A stretch of DNA of 19,135 bases from an uncultured Anaerolineaceae bacterium (lineage in GTDB: Bacteria > Chloroflexota > Anaerolineae > Anaerolineales > Anaerolineaceae). Under the pieces are notes generated by a model. That model saw nothing but the letters and a program-made list of their open reading frames with translations. It was not told the origin of the DNA and ran no database searches. A program made the position numbers and the translations under genes. Every line of letters begins with the position of its first letter. The stretch's first letter is position 1. The stretch spans positions 1 through 19,135 of the forward strand of contig CALDSL010000265.1 in NCBI GenBank assembly GCA_937920255.1, read 5' to 3'. Below are positions 6,863 through 14,793 of this stretch, in pieces.

Positions 6863-9496
6863 CTAGCGGCAGCCGCCCATTTCAAACGGGGTCAGGCAGG
6901 CCGTGGGCGTCAGCGTTCGCGTTGGCGTGCGCGTGATGGTGGGGGTGCGGCTTGGGCTGCGGGTGTTGGTAACAGTCGGCGTCCATGTGATGGTGGGCGT
7001 GCGCGTACGCGTGGGCGTCAGCGATTTGGTTGGAGTGCGGCTGGGCGTAAAGGTCAGGCTGGGCGTGAAGGTGCGCGTGGGCGTCAGCGTGCGCGTGGCC
7101 GTGCCGGTGCGGGTGGGCGTCGGGGCAGTGATGGTGAACGTCTGCACCACCAGGTTGGCCTTGCGGCGCGGATCGCGGTCCTGCGCCATCACTTCCAGGG
7201 TGTAGCTGCCGTTGGCGATGACCTCGCCCGGCGTGCCGCTACCGCCCATCCACCACGTGTTGACGTTGGGCGTGAAATTAGCGCAGCTATTGTTGAAGCA
7301 GAACGGGCTGCTGGTGTCTTTGAACCAGTGCACCAGTTCACCACTCGAATTATAGATGTAGAAATACGCGTAATCCACATTGCTGTTGTTGCCGTTGACC
7401 GTGGCGCGGATGTTGAACGGCCCGGTGATCGGGTTCGAGGAGAAGGCGACACTAATGGCCGGCCCAGCCAGCCCGCTCAACTCGGCGGTGCAGGCCACCG
7501 TCGGTCCAACTTCCGGCACAACATCATATTCGATAGAGGCGTCGAAGTCCGACGTCCAGTAGAAGTTGAGCGTCAGCTTGGTCGAACCGCTCAGCGGGCC
7601 GGGATATGGGTTGACCACCGCGGTGGGAACCGCCGCCCCAGGCACCGGATACGACACCACGTGCGGCACAATGCCGAACTTAGACGGGCTGGCGTAGTCC
7701 CAGCGGAAGGTGCCTTCGGCAAAGACGTCGATCAGCGACGGGGATGAAAAGTCGTGGTTGAGCGGGTAAGTGCGGTTGGGTGGGTCGTAGATGACCGTGC
7801 TGTTCCAGCGGTAGCGGTTGAACTGGTGCGTGCCTGGGTCGTCTTGGGCTTCATTATGCCACGCGCCGTTGTAGGCCAGGTTCGCTCCGGTCAGATACAC
7901 CTGGTGCGGGCCTTCGTTGCGCAGGTAGGTGGAAAACTGTGAAGAAGTCCCGTCTTTGTCGATCAGCAGCGTCTCGCCCTGATCATTGGCTGAGCCGGCC
8001 AAAACCGAAAGCTGGCTACACGAGGCGGGCGGCGGCGTGGGCGTGGGGTCTGGCGCCAGCGGCACCAGGTAAATACCCTCAATCAGTGTCGGATCATCCG
8101 ACAGCGGCGAAGGCCCACTCCAGGCTACGGAGAGATGGTCGCCGCCGGTGCCTTCCTTCTGGCGGGCTTCGATGTAGTACAACTGCCCGGCCTGCAGGTT
8201 GTAGATACCGGAGGTCTGGCTGCCGTACTTAGTCCACTGGTAAGAACTGGTATAGCCGCTGACCGACGCGATCACCGCCGCGCCGCCCGGGTCTTCGCTG
8301 CCGCTCAGGCGCAGTTCGCTCGAGTCGTCGCTGGCGACGTAGAACCGGTACGATCCGGTGTACGGCGGGCACAGATACGCGCGCCAGCGCGAGCCGTAGT
8401 TATCGCCGTAACTCTGCATATCGAAGATGGTGGGGAAATCGTAAGAGTTTGGCTGGCTGGGATAACGGTACCAGCTCGTCAAATTCGACACAGCGCTGCC
8501 GCTCACCCCGGTCCACACCTCGCGCAGTACAGACCCGGCCCCGGTGCAGTACACCGGAGAAGGCGTATTGGTAACCGTGGGTGTGTTGGTCTCGGTGGGT
8601 TCCGGCGAGGGCGTGAACGTGTTGGTGGGCGCATAGACGATACCGCCGGAGAGACCGGTGACGCGCGAGGTGCGGAATTTTTCCACCAGCGCTTCGCGCT
8701 CGGAGGTCAGGCGCAGGGTATTCCACCAGTGCGACAGGAACGGCATAATCAGCGGGTGGCGGTAGGTGAGCACCACGCGCACGCGGTCGCCCGGGCCGCC
8801 GGCGTCATCGATGTAACGCAGCGAGGAGCTGAAATCGTTGTTCCACAACTGGCACACCGCCGGGAAGCGGTAGTCTTCGGCGCGGCCGGGCGGATAGGGG
8901 CTGTAATACTGCGCATTGTTGTTGACCACCACGCGATCGCCATTATCGTGCACGCGGTTGGAACAGATCATCACATTCAGGTAACCCTCTTCGCCCGGAA
9001 CACCGCGGTCGATCTGGGTGAACGCGGAGGTCAGGTAGGCCGAGCTGAGGAAGTTGGTGTAATTGCCGGAAACAGCGTCGTCCCAGGCGATACCGGTAGC
9101 GCCGGAGATGGCCGCGTCGCGGATGGACGGCAGGCGGGCGAAATCTTGCAGGGCGTTGTTCTTGTCTTCGGCATCGTCCGCGCCGTCGGGCACGCGGCAG
9201 TCGTAGGCGCCGCCGTTCTCATCTTCGCTGGCGATCCCTGGAAATTCGTCTTCGAGCGCATTGGCGGCTTCGTCGCAGTAGGCCGGGTTGAAGTTACCGG
9301 TGGATGCGTAGCGCACGCCAAAACGCGCGCCGTTTTCCAGCGCCAGCCAGGCCTGCATAATACGGCCAAACTCCACGATGCCAAAGATGAGGATGAGCAG
9401 CACAGGCAGCGCCAGGGCAAACTCGGTCATGCTTTGCGCGCGAGGCGACCTTGGGCGGGGTATTGCTGTTATGAGCGCGGTGAGGTTTGTCTTCAT
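6863..9496 (-). CDS. Large TadE-like surface protein with PA14-like domain and TPT-rich stalks
   Basis: 877 residues from the ATG at 9496; an in-frame TTG at 9514 lacks a better ribosome site. Residues ~21-46 hold a TadE-type signature ('AQSMTEFALALPVLL' then 'IFGIVEFGR'), one membrane helix with the conserved Glu at +5 of a possible type IV prepilin-like cleavage site, though Ala replaces the usual Gly. Residues ~285-312 are a Thr/Pro linker. Residues ~325-475 look like a PA14 carbohydrate-binding-type domain ('LREVWTGVSG', 'YTGSYRFYVASDDSSELRL', 'LQAGQLYYIEAR'). A Cys-containing beta-rich region follows (~490-785), then a long TPT stalk ending in a short tail with two Cys (ACLTPFEMGGCR). 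It is the last gene of the Tad-like cluster and starts 29 nt after the vWA gene. The role is probably surface display or adhesion; this is inferred. Confidence 0.82.
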   Translation of the reverse strand: MKTNLTALITAIPRPRSPRAQSMTEFALALPVLLILIFGIVEFGRIMQAWLALENGARFGVRYASTGNFNPAYCDEAANALEDEFPGIASEDENGGAYDCRVPDGADDAEDKNNALQDFARLPSIRDAAISGATGIAWDDAVSGNYTNFLSSAYLTSAFTQIDRGVPGEEGYLNVMICSNRVHDNGDRVVVNNNAQYYSPYPPGRAEDYRFPAVCQLWNNDFSSSLRYIDDAGGPGDRVRVVLTYRHPLIMPFLSHWWNTLRLTSEREALVEKFRTSRVTGLSGGIVYAPTNTFTPSPEPTETNTPTVTNTPSPVYCTGAGSVLREVWTGVSGSAVSNLTSWYRYPSQPNSYDFPTIFDMQSYGDNYGSRWRAYLCPPYTGSYRFYVASDDSSELRLSGSEDPGGAAVIASVSGYTSSYQWTKYGSQTSGIYNLQAGQLYYIEARQKEGTGGDHLSVAWSGPSPLSDDPTLIEGIYLVPLAPDPTPTPPPASCSQLSVLAGSANDQGETLLIDKDGTSSQFSTYLRNEGPHQVYLTGANLAYNGAWHNEAQDDPGTHQFNRYRWNSTVIYDPPNRTYPLNHDFSSPSLIDVFAEGTFRWDYASPSKFGIVPHVVSYPVPGAAVPTAVVNPYPGPLSGSTKLTLNFYWTSDFDASIEYDVVPEVGPTVACTAELSGLAGPAISVAFSSNPITGPFNIRATVNGNNSNVDYAYFYIYNSSGELVHWFKDTSSPFCFNNSCANFTPNVNTWWMGGSGTPGEVIANGSYTLEVMAQDRDPRRKANLVVQTFTITAPTPTRTGTATRTLTPTRTFTPSLTFTPSRTPTKSLTPTRTRTPTITWTPTVTNTRSPSRTPTITRTPTRTLTPTACLTPFEMGGCR
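6902..7123 (-). repeat. Low-complexity Thr/Pro/Arg coding repeat (TPTRT-type stalk)
   Basis: About 74 codons encode imperfect short repeats of the kind TPTRTxTPT near the 3' end of the TadE/PA14 gene. At the DNA level this appears as recurrent GTGGGCGT / GTGCGCGTG units on the + strand. It is a coding repeat: unit length and order vary, and there are no spacers. A stalk of this kind usually extends an exported domain away from the cell. Confidence 0.8.
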
Positions 9497-9525
9497 TCTT
9501 GCCTGCCGTTGCAAAAGGGTACGAA

Positions 9526-11379
9526 TTATTCAGAGATACGAGTGTAGATACGGGACGCGATGTTCTCAAAAATGGGCAGCAGCGCGTTTCCGGTTGGAGC
9601 GTAGTAGTACTGGCCGCAGCTGCGTTTGGCGGGCACGCCGAAGCACGGGTCGGTATTGCGGTCGCCGTCGTCGCCCACGGCCGCCATATAGCGCAGCAGG
9701 CTCTCGCCCGCGGATACGTCGCCCAGGCCGATGGTGTAGATGGCCAGATCGTTGCCGGCCGGCTCCAGGCTGTTGGTCGAGCGGGTCAGCGCGGCCTCGT
9801 CGGTCATGTCGCGGGCGTAATCGAGCACGGAATAGTTGCGGTTGGGCGTCGCTCCGGTCCAGAGTGTGCCTGGCGGGCAGGTCTCATCGTCGGAGTCGAT
9901 GCAGTAGCGCGGGCTGGCGTTCCAGTCAAAGCAGCGGTCGCGCCAGAAGCTGTCGGTGCTGGGGTTGAGCGTGCCGGCGCAGAACCCGTTTTTATAGGCA
10001 GTGGAAACCGGCGGCCCCCATCCGGCTGTTTGCGGCGTGTCAGAAAGGTTCACATTGCCATCCGACAGGAACACGATGACCCACACCGCGTTGCTGCGGC
10101 CGTTGCTGCGCAGCACGTTGGTGGCCGTGCGCATGCCGCAGCCGGTGCAGGTGGAAAGCGGCGAGAGCGAAGCCACCAGCGGGCCGGCCCCATCCGGGTC
10201 GTGCGTGGCCAGCCAGCTACGCGCGTAGGTATCGTCGTTGTCGGTGTATTGACCGTTGCCATCCCAATCATATGCGTCATATTTGTAGTCGTCATCGCAT
10301 GGCACGCCGCCCCAACCATAAGGGTTCACGCTTTCGTCCCAGCGCTGCGGGCCCCACTGGTCTTTGGTGGAAGCCAGACAGGCCGATACGCCGTACAAGT
10401 TGGTGCGGTCGGTATCGGCGCCGTCGCCGTCGCGGTCTTCCGGGTTGACCGGGTTGAAGCGCAGTTGTGTAGCCAGGCTGAGCGGGTGGCGGTACTCGCG
10501 CCACATCGGCCACATGTTGAGGATGGCGGGGTCATCGTGCAGGGCAATCGAATCGATCACCGTAAGCACTCCGGTCAGGTTGCTGGTCAAACCCTGCTTC
10601 ACCACGCCGATGCTGTCAAACGTGACAATCGAAACGCTATCATAGCCGGGGTAGAGCGTGTTCACCAGCGCCTTGGCGGCCTCTTTGGCGTCACGCAGCG
10701 GCTGGCAGGTGTTGCTGGGATTGCAGCCGCTGCCTGAGGCATCCGGGTTGTAATTGTCCACCACATACGGCGAGGGGGTGGTGGTATCTTTACCCATCGA
10801 TTCCGACAGGTCGATGACGATCACCAGGTCGATCGGCGCGGCCTCGGAGATGGACGTGGTGGTCAGCGGGATGCTGTCAAACCCGACCAGCCGCAGGAAA
10901 TACAGTTGCGTACGTTGCGTGGCCGAAATCCACACCAGCTTGCGCGGCGCTTCGCCGCTGGCGGTATCCGGGCAGCGCTGGTAGAAGTCAGGCACATCCG
11001 ACTGGAGCGAGGCGTCGCGGAATCCGTCGCCATTGTTGTCGCAGATGAACAGCCGCAGGTTGACTTCGGTTTCATCAATATTCTGCAGCTTGAGTACCTC
11101 CAGCGCCGCGGCTTCCATGCCAGCGCGGCTGATGCCGCGCTTAAAATCGTTGGCGGCGGCCACCGAGGCGGCGTCGACCGCGCGTTTGAGCTGCCCGTAA
11201 GAAACGTAAATCGCCCCGGCGTCCACCGCGAGGCCCAAAAACAGCAGTAAGACCACGACGGTGATGGCGAAGATCACCAGCACCTGGCCGCGCGGCGCGG
11301 GGGCGGCGCGCCCCTTATGGCCCGGGCGTGGTGGTTGGTGTTGGCTGTGCAGCGGGGAGGGGCATGGCAGTGTAGGCAT
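9526..11379 (-). CDS. TadG-like protein with von Willebrand factor A domain
   Basis: 617 residues. After a Pro-rich cytoplasmic leader (1-30) comes a TadE/TadG-like N-terminal segment: 'RGQVLVIFAITVVVLLLFLGLAVDAGAIYV' region (30-59), one membrane helix, then 'LKRAVDAASVAAAND'. The vWA domain starts near residue 183 with the metal-site motif DLSES (D190, S192, S194); later elements include 'GYDSVSIVTFDS' (245-256) and 'VWVIVFLSDG' (432-441). The domain carries large inserts (~285-410 and ~445-515), rich in Asp and Cys, including a calcium-loop-like 'DRDGDGADTD'. In Tad systems TadG-type proteins sit in the membrane and help pilus assembly, and vWA domains bind partners through a divalent metal. 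The ATG at 11379 follows GAGGATCC. It overlaps the preceding gene by 65 nt. Confidence 0.88.
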   Translation of the reverse strand: MPTLPCPSPLHSQHQPPRPGHKGRAAPAPRGQVLVIFAITVVVLLLFLGLAVDAGAIYVSYGQLKRAVDAASVAAANDFKRGISRAGMEAAALEVLKLQNIDETEVNLRLFICDNNGDGFRDASLQSDVPDFYQRCPDTASGEAPRKLVWISATQRTQLYFLRLVGFDSIPLTTTSISEAAPIDLVIVIDLSESMGKDTTTPSPYVVDNYNPDASGSGCNPSNTCQPLRDAKEAAKALVNTLYPGYDSVSIVTFDSIGVVKQGLTSNLTGVLTVIDSIALHDDPAILNMWPMWREYRHPLSLATQLRFNPVNPEDRDGDGADTDRTNLYGVSACLASTKDQWGPQRWDESVNPYGWGGVPCDDDYKYDAYDWDGNGQYTDNDDTYARSWLATHDPDGAGPLVASLSPLSTCTGCGMRTATNVLRSNGRSNAVWVIVFLSDGNVNLSDTPQTAGWGPPVSTAYKNGFCAGTLNPSTDSFWRDRCFDWNASPRYCIDSDDETCPPGTLWTGATPNRNYSVLDYARDMTDEAALTRSTNSLEPAGNDLAIYTIGLGDVSAGESLLRYMAAVGDDGDRNTDPCFGVPAKRSCGQYYYAPTGNALLPIFENIASRIYTRISE

Positions 11380-12061
11380 GGATCCTCATCGGGTTTGGTA
11401 GCAGATCGCTAATTAACGGCAGTTGCAGAACTTGCTCATGGCAGTAATACACTTCAACGGCCACAAAGCCCTTGGTGGGCTGTGAACCAGATTCCAGCAT
11501 GGAATTCACCAGCGCCTCGGTAAAGTGCGGCTCGGTCGGCGCGGGGTCGAGCAGGTTACCGTCGCAGTCTTTTTTCCAATTTTCGTCGGACCCGGAGAGA
11601 TTCCAGTAACCCGAGGAAGGCCACACATCGCTGACGTGGTTGCCGCTGATAGTGAAGATGGTGATAACCACATCATCGCGGTTGGGGTCGAAGGTGACAT
11701 ACGGGTTCATGCCGTTACAGAACAGCGGGTCGGTGCAGGCCGCCGAACCCGCCGGCGGCGAAAAGATGCAGGCCGCGTCGTAGAAGAAATCGAACTGATT
11801 GGGGGTGGAGCAGTCAAAGTCGCGCGCCACGAGCGCGTCGAACGGATCGCGCACCGATGCGAAGCGCGCCGCCTGGCGGGTGAGGTCGAGCACGTCCAGA
11901 TAGCGGCCGGCAAAAACCACCACTTCCACCAGGCCGAGCACCATCAGGATCAGGACGGGTAGCACTAAGACGAGCTCGACATAAGCCTGACCGCGGGTCT
12001 TGCCGCTCCTGGCCTTGATGCGAGCTGCGATGTTGGAAAAGCGGCCGAAATGGTTGGGCAT
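11315..12061 (-). CDS. TadE-like pilus-assembly/pseudopilin protein
   Basis: 248 residues from the ATG at 12061; a GTG at 12112 would add 17 and cannot be excluded. The key motif is 'RGQAYVELVLVLPVLILMVLGLVEV', a TadE signature: Gly before a five-residue step to the conserved Glu, then one membrane helix, followed by 'LDLTRQAARFASVRD'. The rest is an extracytoplasmic domain with several Cys and a Pro/Thr tail. TadE proteins are pseudopilins processed by a prepilin peptidase and act with TadF/TadG in Flp-type pilus assembly. The usual ATPase, platform and secretin genes are absent from the window, so the product may act elsewhere in the cell envelope. It is the first gene of the three-gene minus-strand cluster, behind a plausible promoter at 12130-12158. 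Confidence 0.83.
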   Translation of the reverse strand: MPNHFGRFSNIAARIKARSGKTRGQAYVELVLVLPVLILMVLGLVEVVVFAGRYLDVLDLTRQAARFASVRDPFDALVARDFDCSTPNQFDFFYDAACIFSPPAGSAACTDPLFCNGMNPYVTFDPNRDDVVITIFTISGNHVSDVWPSSGYWNLSGSDENWKKDCDGNLLDPAPTEPHFTEALVNSMLESGSQPTKGFVAVEVYYCHEQVLQLPLISDLLPNPMRIHAYTAMPLPAAQPTPTTTPGP

Positions 12062-12129
12062 CGATGAATCCAATCTTTCCGTGGTGGCATGATTCGCTAC
12101 GCGGTAAGGCACCGAAAGAATCTATTCAT

Positions 12130-12158
12130 ACGATAACTTCACGTGTTGTATGAGTCAA
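12130..12158 (-). promoter_or_regulatory. Candidate promoter of the TadE/TadG cluster
   Basis: On the minus strand TTGACT (12158-12153) and TATCGT (12135-12130) are separated by 17 bp, giving a start near 12123. The -35 matches five of six and the -10 four of six consensus positions. Its place, about 60 nt before the first cluster gene, fits. Confidence 0.55.
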
Positions 12159-12280
12159 CATCTCCAACCCATTTGTAAGGAATCCGTAAGCAAGAAATTA
12201 GAAATAAACGACTTTTCTTCACGTTAAAGCCAATTCTGACGGATTTGTAAGGGAATAGATAGGTACTTTCATGTACGATT

Positions 12281-12320
12281 CAATGTAGAAGCGCGGCCTA
12301 CATCGCTGCAGCCTACATTG
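12281..12320 (+). promoter_or_regulatory. 5'-leader hairpin before the propeller gene
   Basis: CAATGTAG (12281-12288) is perfectly complementary to CTACATTG (12313-12320). A second copy of CTACAT (12298-12303) could pair with the same left arm, and a GCTGCAGC palindrome lies between. The structure ends 16 nt before the ATG, close to the AGGGA ribosome site. It may be an mRNA structure or a binding site; the function is unknown. Confidence 0.4.
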
Positions 12321-12336
12321 AAGCAGGGACAAACTC

Positions 12337-14523
12337 ATGAAAACTTACTCCCCCGACCCTGGAGGCTCGCCCTCCGCCCGCCGCACTCCCCGCGCCGTCG
12401 CGCGGGCGCTATCGATCTTGCTGGTGCTGGTGTTGATGGCCACAACGCTCAACAGCGCTGCCGCCGCATCCGATTTCCTGGTATTAATGATGTCGCGCGC
12501 GGCGGATGACACCGAAGGCAATTCGCAGTCCGATTATGCCAGCATCGCCTTTGGCGCGGACAGCATGACCGACCCGTTCCCGCCGATGGTGTTCTCCTCC
12601 CTTTCCACCAATCTGCTGGATACCAGCCAGCCCGGCGCGGAGGGCATCGCGGAGGACGGAACGCAACAGTATGATGTCTTCCTGCATGACGAGATCAGCG
12701 GCGAAACCCGGCTGCTCTCGCGCACGCGCCGCGCCAACGGAGTGGACGGTGAATCAGTGCTGGTTTCGGTGGGCGTGGCCGATCGCCACCTCGCGGTGTT
12801 CCAGTCGTCTTCCACCAACTTGATGACGTCCACGGCGGACACCAACGGCAAGACCGACATCTTCATGATCAATATGAACGACCCAGATAATGAACCGGTG
12901 CTGGTATCGGCGCGCACCGGTGAAGAGGTGGGTGGTAATAATCATTCTGGCAACACGCTGGATAACGGCCTGACCTGGAAGATGGTCGACAATGTGTACA
13001 CCCAGATTGCCGACTGGCACAAGCCCGCGTTCGTATACACCGGTTTGGTCGATCTGGAGCCGCGCACGCTGGTCCTGTTTGAATCGCGCGCCACCAATCT
13101 CACCGGCGCGGCGATGAATGGCAAGACCCAGATTTACCGCCGCGATGTTTTCCAATCGATCACCACCCATATCAGCAAGAACCAGTTTGGCGTGCAGGTC
13201 AACGATGATGCCTGGCAGCCGGCTGCGTCGACGATCTCGAACGAAGAGGGCAAGCACGTGGTCTTCGTATCCGATGCCACCAACCTGATCGACATGGACG
13301 GCGACGGCGACATCGATGCCACCGACTGCCTGAACATGGCCGACGTCAACGGCGACGGCGTGCCCGATGACAGCGACCTGACCAACCCCACCGACGTGAA
13401 CGGCGACGGCAAAGTGGATGCCAAAGACGATACCAAACAGGCCTCCAACATTTACATGCTCGATACGCATACCAATGAGGTCACCCTCATCTCGCGCCAG
13501 TGGAACTGCGATGGAGTCACCTGCACCCCCGGCGCTCAGGCGAACGGGCCGTCTTCCTACCCGTCTTTCTCGCAGGATGGCCGCTACATCGCATTCCAGA
13601 GCAGCGCCAGCAACCTGGTGGAGGGCGACAACAACGGGGATAAAAACTATTCGGATATCTTCCTGTACGACACGCAGAACAACGAACAGCGGCTGCGGAT
13701 CATTTCCGTTTCTTCCAACATCCCCTCCGAAATCGAAGGCCAGCCCGATGAACCCGGCGTGCAGGCCAACCTGCCGTCCTACTCGCCGGTGGTGGTTTCC
13801 AACGGCGATGAAAGCGCGCAAATCGCGGTGTTCACCTCGTACGCCGATAATCTGATTGACGGCGATACCAACACCTACTGCAACTACAATATCGAAGGCA
13901 CGTACACCCAGAACTGCCCGGATATTTACGTGCACGACTTCAATCGCGGCCAGACCTGGCGCGTTTCGCTGGCGGCGGACGGCCAGGAAGGGCAGGGCTC
14001 CGCCGGGTGGCCTACGCTTTCGGGTAACGGGCGCTTTGTGTACTTCACATCCATCGCCCGGCTGCTGGGTGACGGCGAGTACATCGGCCGCCGGCAGGTG
14101 TACCTGCGCGATCAGGGTAACCCGCCCGGCAACCCCAACCTGCAGCCCACCAGCTATACCTTCCCTTATGTAGAAGCCGGCGGCACGGCCGAGAACCCGC
14201 GGCGGCGGTTCCGCATCAGCGCGCTGGCGCATATCACCGTGCTCAACGTGCGCATGGAGGAGGGCACCAGTTTCGTCCTGGTGGAAGATGGTTGCTCGGA
14301 CGGCGGCATTGGTCGCGTGTTGAACGACGGTGATGAGTGCACCTTTGTGGTCGAGTTCACTCCGCACAGTGTTGGCCGCGTCACTGACCGCGTGCTGATC
14401 GATCTGCACGATACCAATGCGGGCATGCGCGACCGCACCATCGCCGCCAAAGTGACCGGCAGCTCGACCTTTGTGAACTATCTACCGCTCATTTCCGCCG
14501 TCCCGCTCGAAATGGGCGAATAA
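12337..14523 (+). CDS. Secreted beta-propeller (TolB/PD40-like) protein with C-terminal ASH-like domain
   Basis: 728 residues. A basic start and hydrophobic core (~24-44, ending SAAAA) form a signal peptide. The body repeats a blade-like pattern, e.g. 'VFQSSSTNLMT' with 'KTDIFMI', 'VFVSDATNLID', 'YIAFQSSASNLVEGD' with 'YSDIFLYDT', and 'VYFTSIARLLGDG' with 'RRQVYLRD', typical of WD40-like/TolB propellers. Within the fourth-blade region (319-365) sit three acidic loops (DMDGDGDID, DVNGDGVPD, DVNGDGKVD) like dockerin or EF-hand calcium sites. Residues ~599-712 ('CTFVVEFTPHSVGRVTDRVLI') resemble ASH/choice-of-anchor-D domains. The ATG follows AGGGA. The gene is divergent from the Tad cluster and ends in its own terminator. 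An exported structural or binding role is likely; no catalytic motif was seen. Confidence 0.82.
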   Translation: MKTYSPDPGGSPSARRTPRAVARALSILLVLVLMATTLNSAAAASDFLVLMMSRAADDTEGNSQSDYASIAFGADSMTDPFPPMVFSSLSTNLLDTSQPGAEGIAEDGTQQYDVFLHDEISGETRLLSRTRRANGVDGESVLVSVGVADRHLAVFQSSSTNLMTSTADTNGKTDIFMINMNDPDNEPVLVSARTGEEVGGNNHSGNTLDNGLTWKMVDNVYTQIADWHKPAFVYTGLVDLEPRTLVLFESRATNLTGAAMNGKTQIYRRDVFQSITTHISKNQFGVQVNDDAWQPAASTISNEEGKHVVFVSDATNLIDMDGDGDIDATDCLNMADVNGDGVPDDSDLTNPTDVNGDGKVDAKDDTKQASNIYMLDTHTNEVTLISRQWNCDGVTCTPGAQANGPSSYPSFSQDGRYIAFQSSASNLVEGDNNGDKNYSDIFLYDTQNNEQRLRIISVSSNIPSEIEGQPDEPGVQANLPSYSPVVVSNGDESAQIAVFTSYADNLIDGDTNTYCNYNIEGTYTQNCPDIYVHDFNRGQTWRVSLAADGQEGQGSAGWPTLSGNGRFVYFTSIARLLGDGEYIGRRQVYLRDQGNPPGNPNLQPTSYTFPYVEAGGTAENPRRRFRISALAHITVLNVRMEEGTSFVLVEDGCSDGGIGRVLNDGDECTFVVEFTPHSVGRVTDRVLIDLHDTNAGMRDRTIAAKVTGSSTFVNYLPLISAVPLEMGE

Positions 14524-14542
14524 CCTCCGTCTGTAACACAAT

Positions 14543-14580
14543 ACAAGATCCGGGCGCAATCTACCGCGCCCGGATCTTGT
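14543..14580 (+). terminator. Hairpin terminator after the propeller gene
   Basis: CAAGATCCGGGCGC (14544-14557) pairs perfectly with 14566-14579 around an 8-nt loop; an outer A-T pair extends the stem to 15 bp. The tail is TTGTTGCTT-like and only moderately U-rich. It lies 20 bases after the stop codon. Confidence 0.85.
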
Positions 14581-14793
14581 TGCTTAAGCAGTGGTTGTGT
14601 ATTTTTCCTACAAATAATCCCACGCGATAACAAAAACACAGGATGAATATCAGCAGAAAAGAGGAATTTTTTTCCAATCCTCTATTGGTCAGATCAAGTA
14701 CAATGACCATAGAACAAGAGCGGCTATTGATCTATTTAATCAGTTAATTTCTCTTGTTCGCAAATTCTTCAATGTTCTGTATGAGGAGCCAGG
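14581..14793 (+). other. AT-rich leader region of the decarboxylase operon with nested inverted repeats
   Basis: Two inverted repeats stand out. TGGTCA (14686-14691) and TGACCA (14704-14709) flank a 12-bp spacer and overlap a TACAAT (14699-14704) that could be a -10 box, so this could be an operator; no good -35 box was found. GAACAAGAG (14712-14720) and CTCTTGTTC (14751-14759) form a 9-bp stem with a 30-nt AT-rich loop, 34 nt before the first start codon. No ORF or RNA family was recognised. Confidence 0.45.

Larger units (their letters stand above)
12113..12336. other. AT-rich divergent intergenic region with repeats
   Basis: This spacer separates the minus-strand TadE cluster from the plus-strand propeller gene. 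Besides the minus-strand promoter it contains ATTTGTAAGG twice (12171-12180 and 12243-12252). GTAAG also recurs 11 bp apart within TTGTAAGGAATCCGTAAG, a direct-repeat spacing typical of OmpR/PhoB-type regulators. No convincing plus-strand promoter was found, and no small ORF. Confidence 0.5.

Noticed and set aside
6902..7123. Short recurrent units that look like a tandem or CRISPR-like array
   Set aside because: Units are irregular, without unique spacers, and translate in frame as a Thr/Pro stalk.
8135..10737. Long plus-strand open frames (8135-9547 and 9487-10737)
   Set aside because: They lie wholly antisense to the TadE/PA14 and vWA genes, overlap each other, and have Arg/Ala/Gly/Val-rich products without recognisable domains.
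12754..14409. 551-codon open frame on the minus strand opposite the propeller gene
   Set aside because: It mirrors a gene with a clear signal peptide, domains, ribosome site and terminator. Its product is low-complexity, rich in Val/Gly/His/Arg, and shows no domain, as expected for an antisense frame in GC-rich DNA.
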